From positions 1 to 64,000 of the forward strand of contig NZ_AZAY01000001.1 of NCBI RefSeq assembly GCF_001021165.1: DNA of 64,000 nt, read 5' to 3'. Under the pieces are notes generated by a model, which saw only the letters and a program-made list of their open reading frames with translations, was not told the origin of the DNA and did not search any database. The position numbers and the translations under genes are program-made. This document shows, piece by piece, positions 52,648-62,808 of the stretch. Origin of the DNA: Marinitoga sp. 1197 (GTDB taxonomy: Bacteria; Thermotogota; Thermotogae; Petrotogales; Petrotogaceae). Position 1 is the first letter of the stretch; each line of letters opens with the position of its first letter.

Positions 52648-55362
52648 TCACTTTTTTTGTTTTAAAATAGAATCTTTTGAAAATTTATTTAAAAGATTAT
52701 TATTTAGCATAGTCATCAATATAGGGAATATTGTTAATGTTAAAATTGGGGCAACAAGCATAGCTGTAGCTGTTAGAATTCCAAATTGACTCAACATTCC
52801 TATTTCAGAAAAGATAAATGTTGCGAAACCTAAGATTACTGCAAGAGAATTTATAACTATTGCTCTTCCAGATGTTGCAGATGTTCTTACAGAAGCTTTA
52901 AATTTATCTTTACTTAATCTATACTCTTTTTTAAATCTTGTAAGATAATGGATAGTATAATCAATACCTGTTCCTATTGTTATTGATGCAATTGTTACTG
53001 TTGCAGCATTTAACGAAATTCCGGTAATTCCCATAATTCCAAAATTTACAATTATTGTTAAAGTAATAGGTATTAATGCGAGTAATCCCAATATAATGGA
53101 ATGCATTTGCAAAGCAAATAATATAAATACAAGAACATATGCAAGCATCATACTTTCTTTTTGATTTTCAAATACCATATCATTTACTTTGTTTGTAAGA
53201 ACTGGAATTCCCGTAATTCTAACATTTAAAATTCTTTTTCCTCCAGGAATTGGAACTTCTTCATCATTTACATATTGTGAAAGTTCTTTTATTTGAGCAT
53301 TTGAAATGCCTAAATCCATATTTTTCAATTTTGTTTCTACATAATTTGCTCTTAATGTGGGTTCGTAATCATATATAAAGTATTCATAATATTCTGAAAT
53401 ATATTCATCTACTTCTTTTCCATTTAAGTAATTTTCAAATGTTTTTATGCTGATTGGTTCTTCACCATATTCTTCAAGATATTTGTTAAATAACTTTAAA
53501 ATATAGTTTTTATCAAGTTCATTTATTATATTTTCTATATTTATTTTTTTTGTTTTTATAAATAGATCTGTTATCTGTGATATATATTTGCCTTTTCTTG
53601 AAATAATAAATTCCTTTATTTCATTTTCAAATGCTTTTACATGTTCGGTATTGTCTATATCAAATTCTTTAATTGTGTATTCTGTTAGTATATTTTCATT
53701 AATATAGTTCTTTAATTCTTTTTCAAATATTTTTACCTTGCTAAAACTTTTTGTGTTTACCATCATTTGAGAAATTGATTCATTTGCTTCTTCAGAAAGT
53801 ATCTTATCTATACCTTCGCTGCCTTCAATCAACATATAATCTTGCTCCATGGCTGAATTAGAACCTGGGATATATTTTATGCCGGTAAATCCTTCTGTTA
53901 AATTGGCAACAACATCTCCAATATTTGTAACCTGTGAAATTATTTCATAATTTTTAGAGAATTCAGATACATCTCTTATAGCTCTATTAAAATAAAAGTC
54001 TCTAAAATTATTTTCATTTTTTGCAATAAAATCTACAAATATATAATCATTACCTCCAAAGTTTTCTCTTAAAAATTTAGAACTCTGAACCATCTTTGTT
54101 TTTTCGCTCATAAAATTTTCAATTTGCATATCTGATTTGATTTTTGGAATAAAGAATGTTGTAATTAAAACAACTCCTATAATCAATGAAAGTGTGAGAG
54201 ATCTATGATGAACCAGTTTTTCTGTTATATATTTTAAAATATGGCTTTCACCGTCTTCAGAGAGATTTATTTTTGATTTAGGTTTAAAGATTATAAGCAT
54301 TGATGGAACAAATACTGTTGCCATTAATAAAGCCAAAGCTATACCAAGAGAAGTAAAGATACCAAGTTGCCACACTGGTGTTAGGTCAGCAGTCAACAAA
54401 GATAAAAATCCAGCAATTGTAGTAAATGCACTTAAAATAACAGCAGTTCCAACATGTTTTAATGTTTCATTTACTGCTTCTTCGGCAGAAATACCTCTAT
54501 GCAATTCTTCATAATATTTGCTTATTATATGTATTGAATATGCAGTTCCTATACCAACTACCGCTATAGGCACGGCTGATGTTGTTATATTAAAATCTAT
54601 TCCAAGTAATTCCATTATTCCAACTGTCCATATATCTGCAAGCAATACAGAAATAATTGGTAATAAAACGCCAGCTATATTTTTGTAACTAAAATAAAGT
54701 ACTCCCATAACGAGAATTAAAACAATAGGTATAAGTTTTAAAAGATTATCCTTTACTATTTCTTCTATTTCTCTGTTGGCAATAGCCGTTCCAAAGATAT
54801 AATAATCAACATTTTCATTTTTAAAGACATTTTCCACTTTTAAGCCTGCTGATTTTTCTTCTACATTTTTCTTTAATCCTATAGCAAATAATACGCTTTT
54901 CCCATTTTCAGAAATAAATTTTCCTTTTATCATTTCATCATTTTTAAGCTCTTTTTTTAATAATTCAGGTTCGTATGAATTCTTATCTGAAAAATCATAT
55001 GTTGATTTAAGATTTCCAACAGAAATGTCTCCATCTTCTGTGGTACTTATTCTTGGGGCATTTACTGGTGATATAACATTATCCACAACATCTAGTTTTT
55101 TTAATGTTTCAGTTAGTCTATAAATTTCATCAAAATGTTTATAAACATCGTCGTATTTCACTGCTGTCAAAATCATACCGTTTAATCCAAACCTATCTGC
55201 GACTTCGTCATAAATTAATTTGTCTGGATCGTTCTTTGGTACATAACTTGAAATGTTGTCCCTTACGCTAACTTTTGAAGCATAGATACTAAAAAAAGCT
55301 GTTAATATTAACATAGAGACAACTATAACAGAAGCTTTTTTGCTGTTTAACTGCATTTTCAT
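52648..55362 (-). CDS. RND-superfamily exporter (HAE3/MMPL type)
   Basis: A 904-residue inner-membrane transporter with two RND halves, each one membrane segment, a large exported loop and five further segments. VRDNISSYVPKNDPD marks the first loop, AVVGIGTAYSIHIISKYYEELHRG and ITIGTGIDYTIHYLTRFKKEY are the two TM4 regions with the acidic proton-relay style residues. The family moves lipids, hopanoids or amphiphiles; with a LolA-like partner, lipid or lipoprotein trafficking to the outer sheath is likely. ATG follows AAGGAGGAATG. Confidence 0.9.
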   Translation of the reverse strand: MKMQLNSKKASVIVVSMLILTAFFSIYASKVSVRDNISSYVPKNDPDKLIYDEVADRFGLNGMILTAVKYDDVYKHFDEIYRLTETLKKLDVVDNVISPVNAPRISTTEDGDISVGNLKSTYDFSDKNSYEPELLKKELKNDEMIKGKFISENGKSVLFAIGLKKNVEEKSAGLKVENVFKNENVDYYIFGTAIANREIEEIVKDNLLKLIPIVLILVMGVLYFSYKNIAGVLLPIISVLLADIWTVGIMELLGIDFNITTSAVPIAVVGIGTAYSIHIISKYYEELHRGISAEEAVNETLKHVGTAVILSAFTTIAGFLSLLTADLTPVWQLGIFTSLGIALALLMATVFVPSMLIIFKPKSKINLSEDGESHILKYITEKLVHHRSLTLSLIIGVVLITTFFIPKIKSDMQIENFMSEKTKMVQSSKFLRENFGGNDYIFVDFIAKNENNFRDFYFNRAIRDVSEFSKNYEIISQVTNIGDVVANLTEGFTGIKYIPGSNSAMEQDYMLIEGSEGIDKILSEEANESISQMMVNTKSFSKVKIFEKELKNYINENILTEYTIKEFDIDNTEHVKAFENEIKEFIISRKGKYISQITDLFIKTKKINIENIINELDKNYILKLFNKYLEEYGEEPISIKTFENYLNGKEVDEYISEYYEYFIYDYEPTLRANYVETKLKNMDLGISNAQIKELSQYVNDEEVPIPGGKRILNVRITGIPVLTNKVNDMVFENQKESMMLAYVLVFILFALQMHSIILGLLALIPITLTIIVNFGIMGITGISLNAATVTIASITIGTGIDYTIHYLTRFKKEYRLSKDKFKASVRTSATSGRAIVINSLAVILGFATFIFSEIGMLSQFGILTATAMLVAPILTLTIFPILMTMLNNNLLNKFSKDSILKQKK

Positions 55363-55373
55363 TCCTCCTTATA

Positions 55374-55468
55374 TTTGGTGGCAAATATTGAATAGTTTTA
55401 CGTTTGTATTTATACCCCTTATTTGTTTCATTAGTGTTTAAAAATAAAGAATTTTTTGGTGGCAAATA
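55374..55468. promoter_or_regulatory. pair of 14-bp direct repeats TTTGGTGGCAAATA
   Basis: Perfect copies at 55374-55387 and 55455-55468, in the divergent promoter region between the RND operon and the zinc-ribbon gene. One lies next to the exporter's ribosome site, the other close to a TAAAAT -10-like element of the zinc-ribbon gene. They look like operators for a shared regulator. Confidence 0.6.
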
Positions 55469-55526
55469 ATTAAGACTTAATTAATGTGGTAAAATATATA
55501 TAGAAAGGGATGAAAGGAGTATTGAA

Positions 55527-56291
55527 ATGATAATAGTAGATAAGATAAAAGATGATAAAAAAGCTGAAGAGTTTTTAATGGAGATTGGTGTTTTAAAATT
55601 AAAAAAAGAATGTCCATATTGTGGTTGCAAAGAAATTTATTCAATTAGAAGAAATCATTTTAAGTGCAAATCATGTAGAAGAGAATGGTCTAAATATAAT
55701 GAGAGTATTTTTAAAGATATAAGAATAAAGCCTTTGAAATTTATAAAAATAATACATGAACTTGCTAAAGGGAAGATGCTAAAAAGAATCTCTGAAGATC
55801 TAAAAGTTTCATATAATACTGTTTTAAAGATCAGGAAACTGCTTTTAAAAAGGTTTATAAAGAAAATTTTTGGGATAGACAAAGTCAAAGAAAAATTTTC
55901 AATTGGTATAAGATTTAAAAATAATGATATTGAGTTAAAATATATAGAAGAGTTGTATATAGAAGAATTAGAAAATATAACCAATGAAAAACTCGGAAGA
56001 TTGTATATATTCAAAAATATACATGGATATGATTTATATATAGTTTTCTCTGAAAAGGTTATTAAAAGTCTGGAAAAGAAATCAAAAAAAATAAATCTTA
56101 AAGAAGCGAGAAAAGAATTGCATAATTATATCAAGCATTTTTCAGAAAAAATTTTACGTGGAAAAATTTCTAATAGACACACATTGCTTTTTACCCTCGC
56201 TCAATCATATGTCATTCAAACTTCTGGAAGTGAAAATCTTTTTTTGATTTTTATGGAATTACTAAAATCAAATGAAGAGATTCCAGAATAA
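55527..56291 (+). CDS. zinc-ribbon/HTH protein derived from an IS1595-type transposase
   Basis: A 254-residue protein. Residues 33-55 form a zinc ribbon (CPYCGCKEIYSI, then FKCKSCRREWS) and residues 80-115 a helix-turn-helix (GKMLKRISEDLKVSYNTVLKI), exactly the N-terminal layout of IS1595/ISXO2 transposases. The C-terminal half keeps only faint resemblance and no clear DDE triad, and no terminal inverted repeats flank the gene. It is divergent from the RND operon across paired direct repeats, so a domesticated transcription regulator is likely. Start follows AAAGGAGTATTGAA. Confidence 0.7.
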   Translation: MIIVDKIKDDKKAEEFLMEIGVLKLKKECPYCGCKEIYSIRRNHFKCKSCRREWSKYNESIFKDIRIKPLKFIKIIHELAKGKMLKRISEDLKVSYNTVLKIRKLLLKRFIKKIFGIDKVKEKFSIGIRFKNNDIELKYIEELYIEELENITNEKLGRLYIFKNIHGYDLYIVFSEKVIKSLEKKSKKINLKEARKELHNYIKHFSEKILRGKISNRHTLLFTLAQSYVIQTSGSENLFLIFMELLKSNEEIPE

Positions 56292-56333
56292 CTGGAACCT
56301 TTAAATATAGTCTTCAAATGATATAAAAATTAT

Positions 56334-57422
56334 TTATGGACATAATATTATATTTCTCCACCATACACAATCTGCACAGGATGGTGTATTTCCCCAGCAA
56401 TCCTGTTCTGTTGATTCGACAAATTGACATCCGTTTTTTAAATCACAATCTGTGCAAGAGGGGAAAAGTGCATTTTTTACTTTATACCTAAACCAGGAAT
56501 AATCTTTTGATATCCAGATATTCGAAAGTTTTTCCTTTAAAATATTTCCAAAAGAATAAGATTTTATTTCTTTTTTTTGACCGTATACATATTCTATGCC
56601 ATTATGTAAAAATCTATAGCAAGGTACAACTTCCCCGTCCCATCTGATAACAGTTGAATTATTCTCTATAAAATTACAATGTCTTTCAGTTTTTAATCTA
56701 AAATTAGGAATTATTGCACTAACTTTTGCTGTTACAGCATCTGAAATTTGTTTTCTTAACCTTATATCTTTTTCCTTATCATCCTCTTTATACAATTCTA
56801 AGCCAAGAAAATGTTCATATACAGGAAGTATGTTTGAAATTACCACTTTTCTAATACCATATGGCAAAAGCGCTTGAATGATATCTTTAAAATCATTATA
56901 ATTTTTTTCGGTTAATACAGTTTCTATTGATAATGCTGGTTTTCCTGTTCCCTGCATTTTTTTTATATTATCAATTTTTTCAAGTAATTTTCTAACGTAT
57001 TTAAAACTCGGATGACCTACATCACCCGTTTCAACAGAAATTATTATTTCATCTACTTTTAAATTTATTAATTTCACTAACTGCCAATCATTCAAAAAAT
57101 ATCCATTGGTTGTTATTGTTAACATATATCCAGCATCTTTTACCTTTTTCACCATATAAAAAAAATGTGGGTTCATTGTACATTCCCCAATACCTCCAAA
57201 AACAACATGATCAACATCAGAAAAATCTTTTAAATCGTTCATAACTTTTTCAAAAATATCCTTTGTCATAATCCCTTCTGAGTCAGTAAATGTATTTTTA
57301 AAACACATAGGACAATTAAGATTGCATCTAGATGAAAGTTCTAAATATATTTTTTTCAAGTTTAATTTTGGTTTTAAAATTAATTGAGCAGAATTCATTT
57401 CAAAAATATACTCTTTTTTCAC
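56334..57422 (-). CDS. radical SAM/SPASM maturase for tungsten oxidoreductase (W_rSAM_matur type)
   Basis: About 362 residues. The radical SAM motif is CNLNCPMC near residue 35, then VVFGGIGECTMNP. The C-terminus is very Cys-rich: CTDCDLKNGCQFVE, DCWGNTPSCADC and a final LCP, a SPASM-like cluster-binding tail. TIGR04317-type enzymes occur beside tungsten aldehyde oxidoreductases, here 3.6 kb away with moeA genes in between. Its reaction is not established. A GTG at 57437 lies before GGGAGATGG; GTG at 57422 is the better start. Confidence 0.82.
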   Translation of the reverse strand: MKKEYIFEMNSAQLILKPKLNLKKIYLELSSRCNLNCPMCFKNTFTDSEGIMTKDIFEKVMNDLKDFSDVDHVVFGGIGECTMNPHFFYMVKKVKDAGYMLTITTNGYFLNDWQLVKLINLKVDEIIISVETGDVGHPSFKYVRKLLEKIDNIKKMQGTGKPALSIETVLTEKNYNDFKDIIQALLPYGIRKVVISNILPVYEHFLGLELYKEDDKEKDIRLRKQISDAVTAKVSAIIPNFRLKTERHCNFIENNSTVIRWDGEVVPCYRFLHNGIEYVYGQKKEIKSYSFGNILKEKLSNIWISKDYSWFRYKVKNALFPSCTDCDLKNGCQFVESTEQDCWGNTPSCADCVWWRNIILCP

Positions 57423-57436
57423 TTTTCCATCTCCCA

Positions 57437-58666
57437 CTATTTTAAACTATAGAATTCACAAATCTCATCTTTATAAAGTCCTTCTTTGCCAAGGGGAATC
57501 CTTATAATTCCATCTGACATTCTAAAAGGAGAAGCTATGCCAGATTCACCAAGAATAGGATGAGCTATAAATTCGTTTTCTCTGTTTTCTAGTTTCGCAA
57601 AAATAAATCTTTCTCTACCTTGAACAGATGGAACATTCGTAGAAACTCTAACATAATTTGAAATTTGCGGTAAATATTCTTTATATCCAGTTATCTTTTT
57701 CAATATTGGAAATAAAAATAAATATGAACTTACAATAAATGATGTTGGATTTCCTGGAAGACCTAAAATAACTTTTTCATCTGTTTTTCCAAAAATAACA
57801 GGTTTACCCGGTTTTACCTGAACACCATTATAAAACACTTCACCAAAATATTCTATTGTAGATAAAGAATAATCTCTTGCTCCTAATGAACTTCCACCAG
57901 AAATTACCACAACATCTCCATTTTCAAGTCCCCATTTGACAGCTTCTTTAAATTCATCCGGATTATCTTTTACTAATTTATACCTTTTTGCCTGATATCC
58001 CTTACTTGTTAACCATGCCATTAATGTGTAAGAATTTCCATCTCTTATTTGAGTTTTTTTTCTAGAAACTGATGGTTCTACAACTTCATCACCAGTTGGC
58101 ACAATACATACTATGGGTTTTTTATAAACTTTTATTTTTGTTATTCCTAAACTCATTAAATTGTGAACATGTCCAATATTAATTATTTCACCTTTTGAAA
58201 TTATAATATTACCCTTTTTTACGTCTTCGTCTTTTTTTAAAACATTTTCTCCAGGAGCTACAGATTTATATATTTCAACTCTTTTTCCAATTTGATTCGT
58301 ATTTTCAACCATAACACATGCATTTGCCCCTTTGGGCAACATACCTCCTGTTGGAATTTTCACGCATTCTCCGGATTTTATCTCTTCACTATACTCTTCA
58401 CCCATAAAAACCTCTCCAACAACCTTTAAAAACGCAGGATTGCCGTCACTTGCGCCAAATGTATCTTCTGCAAATACTGCATATCCATCTATTGTTGATT
58501 TATCAAATCCAGGCAAGTTTTCTGGAGAATATATATCATCTGCACTTGCAAATCCTATTGTGTCTTCTGTATTTAATTCAAAAGTTTCTCCATAAAAATT
58601 CAATTTAGATATGAAATTTTCATATATTTCTGTTCTTGGAACAAACTTCTGGAATCTTTTTTTCAT
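57437..58666 (-). CDS. moeA: molybdopterin molybdenumtransferase MoeA
   Basis: A 409-residue enzyme that inserts Mo or W into adenylylated molybdopterin. LPGFDKSTIDGYAVFAEDTFG, EVFMGEEYSEEIKSGECVKIPTGG, VPTGDEVVEP, VISGGSSLGARDY and VILGLPGNPTSFIVS are MoeA hallmarks, in the usual four-domain order. ATG after TTGAGGAGG. It ends where the maturase frame begins. With AOR nearby it probably handles tungsten. Confidence 0.94.
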   Translation of the reverse strand: MKKRFQKFVPRTEIYENFISKLNFYGETFELNTEDTIGFASADDIYSPENLPGFDKSTIDGYAVFAEDTFGASDGNPAFLKVVGEVFMGEEYSEEIKSGECVKIPTGGMLPKGANACVMVENTNQIGKRVEIYKSVAPGENVLKKDEDVKKGNIIISKGEIINIGHVHNLMSLGITKIKVYKKPIVCIVPTGDEVVEPSVSRKKTQIRDGNSYTLMAWLTSKGYQAKRYKLVKDNPDEFKEAVKWGLENGDVVVISGGSSLGARDYSLSTIEYFGEVFYNGVQVKPGKPVIFGKTDEKVILGLPGNPTSFIVSSYLFLFPILKKITGYKEYLPQISNYVRVSTNVPSVQGRERFIFAKLENRENEFIAHPILGESGIASPFRMSDGIIRIPLGKEGLYKDEICEFYSLK

Positions 58667-58914
58667 GAAATTACCTCCTCAATAATTTTCAAATAAAGGA
58701 ATAGATTTTCACCAAATTTTTTTTAAAAATACAATCATTTATCTTAATTCTTTATATGCAATAAAAATACTTCTATTTTGAATTATATCATTTTTCATTT
58801 TTTTTACAAAATCCTGTATTTTTTCTCACGAAAATTAAAATAAAAATAAAGTTTATTTTTTTGTCATTTTATTGTATAATTAAAAATAAAAAGATTTTTT
58901 CAGGGGGTGGAATT

Positions 58915-60819
58915 TTGAAAAGACGTTTTTATTTAAATAAAAAAGATTTAGAAGAAGCTATTAGTATTTATTTTAAGGAATTAAAATATTATTTTTCAAA
59001 TGATGATGTAGAAATTATACATTCAAGAAATGCATTTAATAGAGTTACAGGGAAACCAATTTTTGCAAATGAAAATGTACCATCATACAATAGTAGCGCA
59101 ATGGATGGTGTAGCTGTTATAAGTAAAAAAACATATGGTGCAACAGAATCAAATCCAATAATTTTAGAAAAAGGAAAGGATTTTGAATACATAAATACAG
59201 GTTTTCCAATAATCCAGCCATATGACGCAGTGATAATGATCGAAAATGTTGAAATTTTAGATGAAACCAGAATTAAAATACGAAATAGTGTTTTTCCGTA
59301 TAAAGATGTAAGAAAAGTAGGAGAAGATATTTGTGTTGGTGAAATGCTGTTTCCAAGATATCATACACTAACAGAATCTGATATTTCATTCCTCCTAATG
59401 GCTAAAGTTTTTGAAGTACCTGTGATAAAAAAATTAAAAGTTTTACTTATTCCAACAGGAAATGAAATTGTTGAACCAGAGAAAAAAACAGAAGAGTTTC
59501 AAATACCAGAAACTAATTCATTAATGATAAAAAATTATATAGAAAAATTCAATGCAGAGGTTAATGTCAATGAAATTTTGCCAGATGATTTCGAAATTAT
59601 CAAAAATACTATTATTTCAAAAATTGAAAATTACGATTTGATATTATTAAATGCAGGTTCTTCTGCAGGTTCAAAAGATTTTACATATTATGCGATAAAT
59701 GAAGCTGGCAGAGTTATTATACATGGATTAAATATTAAACCTGGAAAACCTGCTATTTTAGGAATAATAAAAGGAAAACCCATAATTGGTCTTCCAGGTT
59801 TCCCTGTTTCGTGTAATATAATTTTAGAAGATATAATAAAACCATTGATATTAAAAAAGTCCAAAATGGAAATTTATTATGATAATCAGTTTGTAAATGG
59901 AATTTCAGGAAAAAGAATACATTCATCAATTACAGAAAAAGAATATTTGAGAGTTGGGATTGGAAAGGTTAAAAATAAATATGTAGCAATACCTTTAAAA
60001 AGAGGAGCGGCTAATATTTCTGCTGTTTCTAAACAAGATGGAATCGTTTATATAGATAAAGGTATAGAAGTTTTAGAGAATGGCGAAAAAGTAAAAATAC
60101 AATTAAAAAGAGAAAAAAAATTAATAGACAAAAATATTTTAATTATAGGAAGTCATGATTTATTAATAGATTTACTGGCTGATTTTGTAAAAATATATGA
60201 TAAAGACATAAATATTGTTTCTGCCAACGTAGGAAGTCTGGGTGGGATAATATCAATAGCGAAGGGATATGCGCATCTTGCAGGAATGCATTTGCTTGAT
60301 CCAGAAACGGGAAAATATAATATCAGTTATATAAAAGATTATTTAGATAAATTTACACTGGTAAATTTATCATACAGAGAACAGGGATTTATTGTTCAAA
60401 AAGGTAATCCAAAAAATATTAAGAATTTTGAAGATCTAACAAAAAATGGAATCAGGTATATAAACAGGCAAAAGACAGCCGGCACACGAATTTTGTTGGA
60501 TTATTATCTGGGAAAAAATAACATCTCTCCAGAAAATATACACGGTTATGCTGACGAAGAATATTCTCATGTAAATCTTGCCTTAAAAATCAAAAAAAAT
60601 ATGGCTGATGTTGGTTTGGGGATTAGAGCTGCAGCTAAAATATATGATCTGGATTTCATTCCTGTGGCTTTAGAAAGATATGATTTATTAATTCACGAAT
60701 CATTTTTGAATGATGAAAGATATAATCTTGTAATGAAAATAATCACTTCAGAAGAATTTAAAAAAGAAGCAGAAAAACTTGGTGGATATATATTGAAAAA
60801 TACAGGAGAAATATTATAA
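58915..60819 (+). CDS. MoeA-like protein fused to a periplasmic-binding-like domain
   Basis: About 634 residues. Residues 1-400 are a second MoeA (VPSYNSSAMDGVAVISKKTYG; VLLIPTGNEIVEP; LLNAGSSAGSKDF; PIIGLPGFPVSCNII). Residues 425-634 are a PBP-like domain (LIIGSHDLLIDLLADFV; NVGSLGGIISIAKGYAHLAGMH; INRQKTAGTRILLDYYL; DVGLGIRAAAKIYDLDFI) of the kind seen in ModE-like or MoeA-PBP fusions, thought to sense or hold oxyanion or cofactor. The likely start is TTG at 58915 after CAGGGGGTGG. Divergent from moeA and upstream of the riboswitch and AOR. Confidence 0.88.
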   Translation: MKRRFYLNKKDLEEAISIYFKELKYYFSNDDVEIIHSRNAFNRVTGKPIFANENVPSYNSSAMDGVAVISKKTYGATESNPIILEKGKDFEYINTGFPIIQPYDAVIMIENVEILDETRIKIRNSVFPYKDVRKVGEDICVGEMLFPRYHTLTESDISFLLMAKVFEVPVIKKLKVLLIPTGNEIVEPEKKTEEFQIPETNSLMIKNYIEKFNAEVNVNEILPDDFEIIKNTIISKIENYDLILLNAGSSAGSKDFTYYAINEAGRVIIHGLNIKPGKPAILGIIKGKPIIGLPGFPVSCNIILEDIIKPLILKKSKMEIYYDNQFVNGISGKRIHSSITEKEYLRVGIGKVKNKYVAIPLKRGAANISAVSKQDGIVYIDKGIEVLENGEKVKIQLKREKKLIDKNILIIGSHDLLIDLLADFVKIYDKDINIVSANVGSLGGIISIAKGYAHLAGMHLLDPETGKYNISYIKDYLDKFTLVNLSYREQGFIVQKGNPKNIKNFEDLTKNGIRYINRQKTAGTRILLDYYLGKNNISPENIHGYADEEYSHVNLALKIKKNMADVGLGIRAAAKIYDLDFIPVALERYDLLIHESFLNDERYNLVMKIITSEEFKKEAEKLGGYILKNTGEIL

Positions 60820-60893
60820 ATACGTTTTTCAAAAAATTAAATTTTAATTGATTAATTATTAATTTTTGTGATAAAATATTATTGGGCAATACC

Positions 60894-60987
60894 CCTTCCG
60901 AGCCTTTATACCTAAAGCATATGCCATGGTAAAAGGCCAATGGGTATAACTGGAAACGGTTATGCCTCCCGTGTTTGGAAAGGAAGG
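60894..60987 (+). ncRNA. Moco/Tuco riboswitch upstream of AOR
   Basis: CCTTCC and GGAAGG close the structure. Within it, AGGCCAATGGG, AACTGGAAACGGTT with a GAAA tetraloop, and GCCTCCCGTGTTTGGAAAGG match the conserved 3' half of the Moco RNA motif known from E. coli moaA. A short CTTTA-TACC-TAAAG hairpin lies where P3 would be, so the class (molybdenum versus tungsten) is not settled. It ends 21 bases before the AOR start codon, with the ribosome site between, which suits control of translation. Confidence 0.88.
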
Positions 60988-61008
60988 AGAATAAAAAGGA
61001 GGGGTAAA

Positions 61009-62808
61009 ATGTCTTTTAATGGCAAAATTTTAAGAGTTAATTTAACAGAAGGAAGTGTGAAAGTTGAGGAGTTGCCTAAAGATGCAGAGTTATATTTAGG
61101 CGGAAGAGGTCTTGCAACAAAAATGTTTTATGATGAAGTAGGCCCGGAAATCGATCCTCTTTCACCTGAAAACAAGCTATTTTTTGCTACAGGACCATTA
61201 ACAGGAACAGCAGCACCTACTGGGGGAAGATACATGGTTGTAACAAAAGGTCCGTTAACAGGGACTATTGCATCAAGCAACTCAGGAGGGTATTTTGGGG
61301 CTGAATTAAAGTTTGCAGGTTATGACATGATAATTGTTGAGGGAAAATCTGAGAAGCCCGTTTATTTATCAATTAATAATGAACATGCAGAAATTAAAGA
61401 TGCAGAACATTTATGGGGAAAGGATGTATTTGAAACTACTGATAAAATGTTGGAAGAATTTGGCGACAAAAAGGCAAGAGTTGCCTGCATTGGACCGGCC
61501 GGTGAAAAATTGGTAAAATTTGCTGCAATAATGAATGATAAACATAGAGCAGCCGGAAGAACAGGCGTTGGTGCTGTAATGGGAAGTAAGAATTTAAAAG
61601 GTATTGTTGTTAGAGGAAAAAATAGACCATCTGTAAAAGATCCTGCCAGATTTATGGAAGTTGTAAAAGAAAAAGTAAAGAAACTTAAAGAAAATGGTAT
61701 TACAGGTGAGGGATTACCAAAATTAGGAACTAAAGTTTTGGATAATATAATAAATCAAAACGGACTTTATCCAACAAATAATTTTCAAGATTCTGTATTT
61801 GAACTTACAGATGAAATTTCAGGTGAAGCATTAGTTGAAAAAGGCTATTTAATTAAAAATATGCCATGTTTTGGCTGTCCAATAGCCTGTGGAAGAAGAG
61901 TTACATTACCTAATGGAATTGAAACTGAAGGTCCTGAATACGAAACAGGTTGGGCCTTTGGTGCGGATTGTGGAGTTTCAGATTTAATTGCTATCGTAGA
62001 AGCAAATCATCTATGTAATCAATATGGTTTAGATACAATATCTGCTGGAGCTACAATTGCCTGTGCTATGGAAATGTATGAAAAAGGTATTATTAAAAAA
62101 GAAGAGTTGAATAATGGACCAGAATTAAAATTTGGAAGTTCCGAAGCAATTGTATTTTACACAAAGCAAATTGGTATGCGTGAAGGTATTGGAGATAAAT
62201 TAGCTGAAGGATCATATAGATTCGCTGAAAGTTATGGTCATCCAGAATTTTCAATGACAGTTAAAAAACAGGAAATACCTGCATATGATCCAAGAGGGGC
62301 TCAAGGACATGGATTAGAATATGCAACAAGTAATAGAGGAGGATGTCATGTAAGAGGATATATGATTTCTCCAGAAATATTAGGAGCACCAGAAAAATTA
62401 GATCCACAAGTGCTCGATGGGAAGGCTGCATGGGTTAAGGCTTTTCAGGATTTAACTGCAGTAATAGATGCTGGAGGGTTATGTTTATTTACATCATTTG
62501 CACTTGGAGCAGACGACTACAGAGATTTAATAAATGCTGCGTTAGGCTGGGATTTATCAACGGAAGAATTATTAAAAATAGGTGAAAGAATATGGAATTT
62601 AGAAAGAAAATTTAATCTGGAAGCTGGTATAGATCCATCGCAAGACACATTACCAAAGAGATTACTTAAAGAACCAGTAAAAGAAGGTCCAAATAAAGGT
62701 CAAGTAGTTCATTTGGAACAATTATTGCCAAAATATTATGAAATTAGAGGTTGGAATAAAGAAGGGAAACCAACAGAAGAAAAACTTAAGGAGTTAAAGA
62801 TAATATGA
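61009..62808 (+). CDS. aor: tungsten-containing aldehyde:ferredoxin oxidoreductase
   Basis: A 599-residue AOR that oxidises aldehydes to acids with ferredoxin as acceptor. It starts FNGKILRVNLTEGSVKVEEL. The 4Fe-4S cysteines are Cys287, 290 and 294 (PCFGCPIACG) and Cys492 (GGLCLF), almost the same numbers as in the Pyrococcus furiosus enzyme. GRTGVGAVMGSKNLKG and PAYDPRGAQGHGLEYATSNRG are pterin-binding segments. The long frame from 60940 runs through the riboswitch; ATG at 61009 after AAAAAGGAGGGGTAAA is right. Confidence 0.95.
   Translation: MSFNGKILRVNLTEGSVKVEELPKDAELYLGGRGLATKMFYDEVGPEIDPLSPENKLFFATGPLTGTAAPTGGRYMVVTKGPLTGTIASSNSGGYFGAELKFAGYDMIIVEGKSEKPVYLSINNEHAEIKDAEHLWGKDVFETTDKMLEEFGDKKARVACIGPAGEKLVKFAAIMNDKHRAAGRTGVGAVMGSKNLKGIVVRGKNRPSVKDPARFMEVVKEKVKKLKENGITGEGLPKLGTKVLDNIINQNGLYPTNNFQDSVFELTDEISGEALVEKGYLIKNMPCFGCPIACGRRVTLPNGIETEGPEYETGWAFGADCGVSDLIAIVEANHLCNQYGLDTISAGATIACAMEMYEKGIIKKEELNNGPELKFGSSEAIVFYTKQIGMREGIGDKLAEGSYRFAESYGHPEFSMTVKKQEIPAYDPRGAQGHGLEYATSNRGGCHVRGYMISPEILGAPEKLDPQVLDGKAAWVKAFQDLTAVIDAGGLCLFTSFALGADDYRDLINAALGWDLSTEELLKIGERIWNLERKFNLEAGIDPSQDTLPKRLLKEPVKEGPNKGQVVHLEQLLPKYYEIRGWNKEGKPTEEKLKELKII

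Noticed and set aside
58332-58595. 87-residue plus-strand frame over moeA
   Set aside because: Shadow of a well-supported gene on the other strand.
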